A stretch of 64,000 bases of DNA, from the NCBI GenBank assembly GCA_963082975.1, contig OY720346.1:47221296-47285295 (forward strand). The letters run 5' to 3'. The position numbers and the translations under genes are program-made. Below, in pieces: positions 58,789-64,000 of this stretch (position 1 is the stretch's first letter; every line of letters begins with the position of its first letter). The notes beneath the pieces were generated by a model. The model was not told the DNA's origin, ran no database searches, and was given only the letters and a program-made list of their open reading frames with translations. This stretch comes from Labia minor (Eukaryota; Arthropoda; Insecta; Dermaptera; Spongiphoridae).

Positions 58789-61487
58789 TTCATATAGAAT
58801 AGCTCTCTGGAACTCAAACGGTTTAATCCAACGTCGTCATGAAATTGAAATTTTTCTAAATTACGAAAAAATAGATATTATGCTAATAAGTGAAACGCAT
58901 TTCACAAACAAACATTACCTTTACATTTCTGGATACAACTGTTACACCACACAACATCCAGATGGAATCGCCCATGGTGGATCTGCCATGCTAAATAAAA
59001 ATTCTATTTCCCATTATGAAAAAGAAAAATAAGAAAAAGATTACCTTCAAGCAACCTCCATTCATATCACAGATAAAAATGGCGCTGGAATCACAATTAG
59101 TGCTGTCTATTGCTCTCCTAGACACAATATCACTAAAGAAGAATTTTCTAGGTTTTTCGAAACACTTGGTCCAAAATTCATTACAGGTGGGGAGTTTAAT
59201 AGTAAACACACTAATTGGGGATCACGGGTCATAAATACAAAAGACACACACAGAAACTTATATAAAACTATATCCTCTAACAATTACGCTACTCTAACTA
59301 CAAGCAAACCTACTTATTTTCCTTCTGATACAAATAGATTGCCAGATTTACTTGATTTATTCATTTTAAAAGCTTTAAATAATTCTTATAGATCTTTAGA
59401 AGAATGTACAGATCTAAGCTCTGATCATATACCTATAATAGCCACAATCAGTTCCACAAAAATAATAAATCACTTAAATCCTATCTTAATTAATAAAAAA
59501 ACAAACTGGTTACATTTTAAAAATCAAATTGAGAATAATCTAAATACAAATATTCCCTTAAGAACTGACAAAGAAAATGAAATTACAATTGAATATTTCA
59601 ATGAAATAATTCAGCAATCCGCCTGGCAATCTACACCCTCAACCAACAATGGGAAACGAAAAATTAATTGTATATTTGAATTAAGAGAAAAAAATAAAGG
59701 AAAAGAGAAGGCTCCGTAAAATATGGCAAACAACTCATTTCCCGGGAGATAAATCGAAATTTAATAAAGTTTCAAAAGAATTAAAAAATGTAATAATAAA
59801 AAACAAAATTGATACACTGCAAGATAAATTATCAAAATTGTCGCCTCAAGGTAACAATGAACATTTTCTTTGGAGCTTCACAAAATACTTAAAAAGATCC
59901 AAATCTTTCATCTCACCTTTAAAAACAAACTCAAATACCTGGTCAAGATCAAACTTAGAAAAAACTGAAACTTTTGCCAAACATCTAGAAAATACATTCA
60001 ACCCTTTTCCCCAAACCTGTCCAAACTCTGAAAATATTGAAATAGAAGAATTTTTACTTTCACCATCTCAACAGACGCCACCGATTCGACCTTTCTCCAC
60101 AAAAGAAATAAAACAAATTTTAAAAAAAGAACCCTCTAAAAAAAATCTCCCGGTTATGACCTTAATACGATTCAAGTGCTTAAAAATCTCCCTAAAAAGG
60201 CGGTAATTTTACTGAAAGAAATATATAACGCTTTTATAAGAATCAGCTATTTTCCAATTCAATGGAAATTCGCACAAATAATTATGATTGCGATACCTGG
60301 CAAACCGGAACATGAAGCCTCTTCATATAGACCTATTAGCCTCATTCCTTTAACTTCAAAAATCTTTGAAAAACTACAACAAACTCGACTAAAATCAGAT
60401 ATCAATATAGATCAAATTATTCCTCAGCATCAATTCGGATTCTGTAAACAGCACTCTAAGACAGAGCAAATACATCGTATTGTTAATATCATTTAATCAA
60501 CACTTGAAGAAAAAATGATATGTTCTGGGGTGTTCATGGATGTCAAACTAGCCTTTGACAAAGTTTTGCATAAAGGACTGCTATATAAAATCAAAAAACG
60601 TTTACCTCAACAATACTTTTGAATCCTTAAGTCATACTTACAAGATCGATGGTTCTAGATAAAAATAGAAAATGAATTTTCAAGTATTCACCAAATCAGA
60701 TCAGGGGTTCCACAAGGCAGCATTCTTCCTCCACTTCTTTATACAATATACACTGCAGATATTCCTATATTAAATGCCACCTTCATTGCTACATATGCAG
60801 ATGACACAGCTTTACTTGTAATAAACAACGAACCTGACATAATTTCAAGAAAACTTCAAGAACAATTAGATTGTTTACAAAGCTGGCTACAAAAATGGAG
60901 AATTCATATAAACAACCAAAAAAGTGTTCATATTACATAACAGACAATTAACATGTCCACCCATTTACTTAAATTCCCAAATTATCCCTAACTGTGACGT
61001 TGTTAAATATCTCGGATTTCATTTAGACACAAGACTCACGTGGAAAACACATATCGAATCTAAACGAAAACAACTGAACATCAAATACAAAAACATGTAC
61101 TGGTTAATAGGAAGAAAATCACAGCTTGCATTAAAAAACAAAATTTTAATATTTATATATTAAAACTAATCTGGTCCTACGCCTCCAAGTGATTCCAAGA
61201 ACACAATCTAAGATCCTTAGATTTATCACAAACGCTCCTTGGTATATAACCAAAGAATCTTAACATAAAGATATTCTTGTCCCTTCAGTCAGGGAAGTCA
61301 TAATCAAAACATATGAAAAATATATTTCAAAACTATAAAATCATACAAACCCATTGGTTATCGACCTAGTCTAACCAAAAGAAGATTAAAAAAATTTCAC
61401 ATTTATTGGACACAGAAGATCGTTCAAAGCATAACGATTGGACAAATAAATTCCATTAGAGAGATCATCATTGGAAGACAACTCTAA
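58781..61487 (+). pseudogene. Jockey ORF2 (endonuclease and reverse transcriptase), broken
   Basis: About 900 codons, the usual Jockey length. Endonuclease motifs: ALWNSNGLIQRRHEIEIFL, ISETHF with the catalytic Glu, YCSPRH, ITGGEFNSKHTNWGS and LSSDHIPI. The normally invariant Asp of GGDFN is Glu here. Reverse transcriptase motifs: SSYRPISLIPLTSKIFEKL (about 60325), FMDVKLAFDKV (block A), IRSGVPQGSILPPLLY (block B), ATYADDTALLV (block C, YADD intact) and VKYLGFHLDTRLTWKTHI (thumb). Stops occur in frame at 59030, 60494, 60620 and 60657, with several frameshifts. It would nick the target and prime cDNA synthesis on the nick; this copy cannot. Confidence 0.88.
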
Positions 61488-61625
61488 ATCACTTTGTATG
61501 AATGATGTATGAATGTAAAATGTAAGTGTGAATGAGTCTTAAATGTAAATCAAATTTACTTATAGTTCATTTTTTATTTTTTTTAACTGATTGAAAATAT
61601 ATTTAAAATTAAAATAAAAAAAAAT

Positions 61626-62664
61626 GTAATTAATAAAATACTGAAAAGTAATTAAAACAATTAATTAGTATTAAATTAAATCTTACTGTATTAACTTCCA
61701 AGTATTAACTTAATTAATTAATATTTATTCTTTTATTTATAATTATTGGCGAAATAAACAGAATTTATAAAAAAAAGTAAATAGTAAACCTTAATAATAA
61801 ATAATATATTTAAAAAATATTCTTTTATTAATATATTTATTATTCTTTTGATTAATTAAAATATAAATAGTCTATGGATATATGAAATATAATATTTTAA
61901 AATAATAAAAAATAATTTTAATTCATTTATGAAGTTTTTATAACAGACATATCTTATATCAATTCTAAAATGGAATTCATCTAGATCAGTGATAAAATAC
62001 TTTAAGTGCTGGATTTGTGAGGGTGAAGATACAAAAATCACAAAAAATTAATATCTAATATTTTAAGTAATAAAATAAAAATAAATAAATGTGTGAACTG
62101 GTCAATGTAGGCTTAGTTAGATGGATAATACTTATGATGTATTATAATATTAAATATTACATTACATATTGAATTTTTAAGGGATATATTAATTTCTTAT
62201 ATTCCATATAAGGATTGGGGCTACAGATTTGTTATTTATTAATAATATATAAAACTATACTTTTTAGAGAGATTAAAATATTTTTTTTTATATTTAATTT
62301 TTTTTCTTTTTACTTATAAAATCATCATGAAAAGGATTAAAAAATTTCACCAACACCTAATATATACAATAATTAATAATTAGTGATAAAATATTAAGTA
62401 TTATTATTCTTTACGATTTTTTTTGTCGTTTTATATAAATTATGAAATGTTTTCTCGTTGATTCAGCAGACAGAGTCCAGAAATCCGCAGCTGCTGCTTT
62501 TCGAGATAAGCGAAAATGGAAATGGGAGTTAAAAGGCAATATATACAATCTTTATAATATATCAAACAAGATGACATTTTATCACCTTCAGAAGAAATTT
62601 AAAAGAACTCCCCTCTCACTCTTACTCTCCATTCAATCTTCGTTATAATAAGTAATTTAATACT

Positions 62665-62706
<42 letters not shown>

Positions 62707-63024
62707 TTAATTTTATGTTTTTTTTTAATTTTTCAATCTTTATTATCTACTCAAAATGCGGGAGAATGAGATAGAGAAAGGATGAATAATTTTCAAGAAA
62801 ATATTTAATCTTGAAATATTTTAAAATAAATACTTATTTATTTTATTTTATTATAACATTTTTCTCAACTTCACTTGGCGTCTGTCTGTTCGCTCTTTAG
62901 ACAAATTGAAATCGATTTTTCATCAACTTTTTATTTTTTCAGAAGTAGTATTTACAACTAACTTATCTATAAATCGTTTAATTATATAATTATATTATAC
63001 ATTCATATTTATATATAATAATTT
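61626..63024. other. A+T-rich intergenic DNA
   Basis: (TA)n and (GA)n at about 62663-62706. A 68-codon frame (62442-62648, +) in a slightly less A+T-rich patch has no recognised domain. Confidence 0.45.
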
Positions 63025-63029
63025 TAATT

Positions 63030-63135
63030 AATACTGCTCAGTCGCACCTAGATGGGGAGCTTCCCTCTGTACTCCCGAAGTAATACGTATTGTGTTTGGT
63101 TGAAAGTCTGAATATAATAGGTTTTCATTTATTTG
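63030..63135 (+). mobile_element. GC-hairpin repeat, diverged end
   Basis: ATACTGCTCAGTCGCACCTA, then CCCTCTGTACTCCCGAAGTA and GTTTGGTTGAAAGTCTG, parallel to 46286-46400 (CACACCTAGACGGGGG, TGTACCCCCGAGTGATAC, TTTGGTTGAATGTCTG). The GC hairpins have decayed. Confidence 0.6.
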
Positions 63136-63897
63136 ATGTATAAAACTAAAACTAACTTTTTTAACTCCCTTGGAAAAATTTTGAAAAAAAGTACGAATTA
63201 TCCTAAATATATTAAAAAACGGGACAAGAGACAGAGCACCTAAAAACGATTGGTCACCCTACCTATAACCATATAAAATTTAAATAAATTCAAATATTTA
63301 TTTTTTTTAATTTAAATACAATTTGTATAGAAATATTGAATGCTCTTAGCAAGATTAGATTGATCAAATGTTGTGTTCGATTTGGCATTATTTTCCTAAG
63401 ATTAGAAAAAAACTTATAAGTTGAGTCCAATTCATTTACCCATCCAAGTTATGAGGCAACTAAATTTGTTAAATAATATTTATATTTAAATCTTATAACT
63501 TAATATTCTAATTTTTAAATTTATAATATTATTTTGTATCAATATCACATCACAAAAGAGAATTTATTTAACATGATAAATAAAATAAGAAACTTAATAA
63601 TACAATACTCGTATAATGATTTGGATTTAAAACAAACAAAAATCAAACACAGAATATTTTATAAATTATTAAAAATTAATTTCTGATTAGATATTGATAA
63701 AATTTATATCATATGTTCAAATAGTATGATGTAATTCATAGAAATCGGTACAGACAATTTTGAGTCTAAAAGGACACCATTTCCCGGCCGGCAAACAGCC
63801 ACACAATTATACAAATAGACAGCCAAACATGAAAAATTCTGAAGTGACCTAAATTCTAGAGATCATGAAACGTGAAGATAATCAAACTTAAATATAC
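63136..63897. other. A+T-rich intergenic DNA
   Basis: No supported feature. Confidence 0.5.
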
Positions 63898-64000
63898 TAG
63901 GTTTGTTCAAAAGAAAAGGTGAATTTTGAATTATTTCGAAAAGTATTTATTTATTCATCAATATCCATTTTGTCCCTTTCAAAGTAATTCCCCTCAGATA
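63898..64000 (-). mobile_element. Mariner element, 3' end (runs off the right edge)
   Basis: On -, EGNYFERDKMDIDE followed by a stop (63951-63953), then about 50 bp to TTTTCTTTTGAACAAACCTA. The acidic DIDE C-terminus next to a terminal repeat of this kind is seen in mariner transposons. A TA at 63898-63899 fits the target duplication. The element continues past the window and may be longer than the other mariners here. It is a different subfamily from those at 30.9 and 42.1 kb. Confidence 0.65.

Larger units (their letters stand above)
57500..61625 (+). mobile_element. Jockey-clade LINE, nearly full length, decayed
   Basis: About 4.1 kb with, in order, a 5' region containing CAATTCAGTCCCTC, ORF1 (57546-58788), ORF2 (58781-61487), a 3' region of about 130 bp and an A-rich end (AATTAAAATAAAAAAAAATG). 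The two frames overlap by the 8 bases ATGTCTAG (58781-58788): ORF2 starts at ATG and ORF1 stops at TAG. No target-site duplication was clear. Several stops and frameshifts mean it cannot encode functional proteins. Confidence 0.88.

Overview
The window is arthropod, most likely insect, nuclear DNA. It is very A+T-rich, dense in (TA)n, (CA)n and (GA)n microsatellites, has no long open frames apart from transposon remnants, and carries a repeat set typical of insect genomes (RTE and Jockey LINEs, mariner, hAT, PIF/Harbinger, piggyBac-type MITEs, tRNA-derived SINEs, Helentron-like elements). I cannot name the species. I see no convincing exon of a host gene, no rRNA, no functional tRNA and no CRISPR; this is an intergenic or very large intronic stretch.

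Layout. 0-5 kb: tail of a Helentron-like element at base 1, an RTE 3' fragment, then A+T-rich DNA. 5.06-5.57 kb: an island with three inverted CCAAT boxes, a TATA box, initiator-like repeats and a 33-bp tandem repeat; a possible solo LTR or orphan promoter. 6-20 kb: Helentron-like copies (6.1, 7.5, 9.15, 12.6 and 18.4 kb), a BED zinc-finger remnant (15.9 kb) and a hAT MITE with a perfect 8-bp duplication (17.5 kb). 20-27 kb: two SINEs, a mariner end and a second hAT-like MITE. 27.75-29.46 kb: the best candidate for something new, an element with a 15-bp inverted repeat that encloses an open endonuclease frame and a nested 634-bp Helentron-like copy. 30-40 kb: deleted mariners, RTE pieces, SINE tails and a full family-2 Helentron-like copy. 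42-48 kb: a split mariner and a family-2 copy interrupted by a 1.1-kb insertion. 49-54 kb: a piggyBac-type MITE, a back-to-back RTE pair and a family-3 Helentron-like element with a family-2 copy inside. 55.2-56.5 kb: a PIF/Harbinger element with TAA duplication, a MADF remnant and another family-2 copy inside. 57.5-61.6 kb: a nearly full-length but broken Jockey LINE. 63.9 kb to the end: the end of another mariner.

Main result: at least three, probably five, Helentron-like families in this one window share one plan. They start after a T run, carry matching subterminal inverted repeats, have a microsatellite at a fixed internal place followed by a collinear block, and have a short hairpin just past the 3' repeat; in three families the end resembles CTTATT. 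Nesting gives relative ages: the Harbinger and the family-3 element are older than the family-2 copies inside them, and family 1 (three copies nearly identical by eye) looks youngest.
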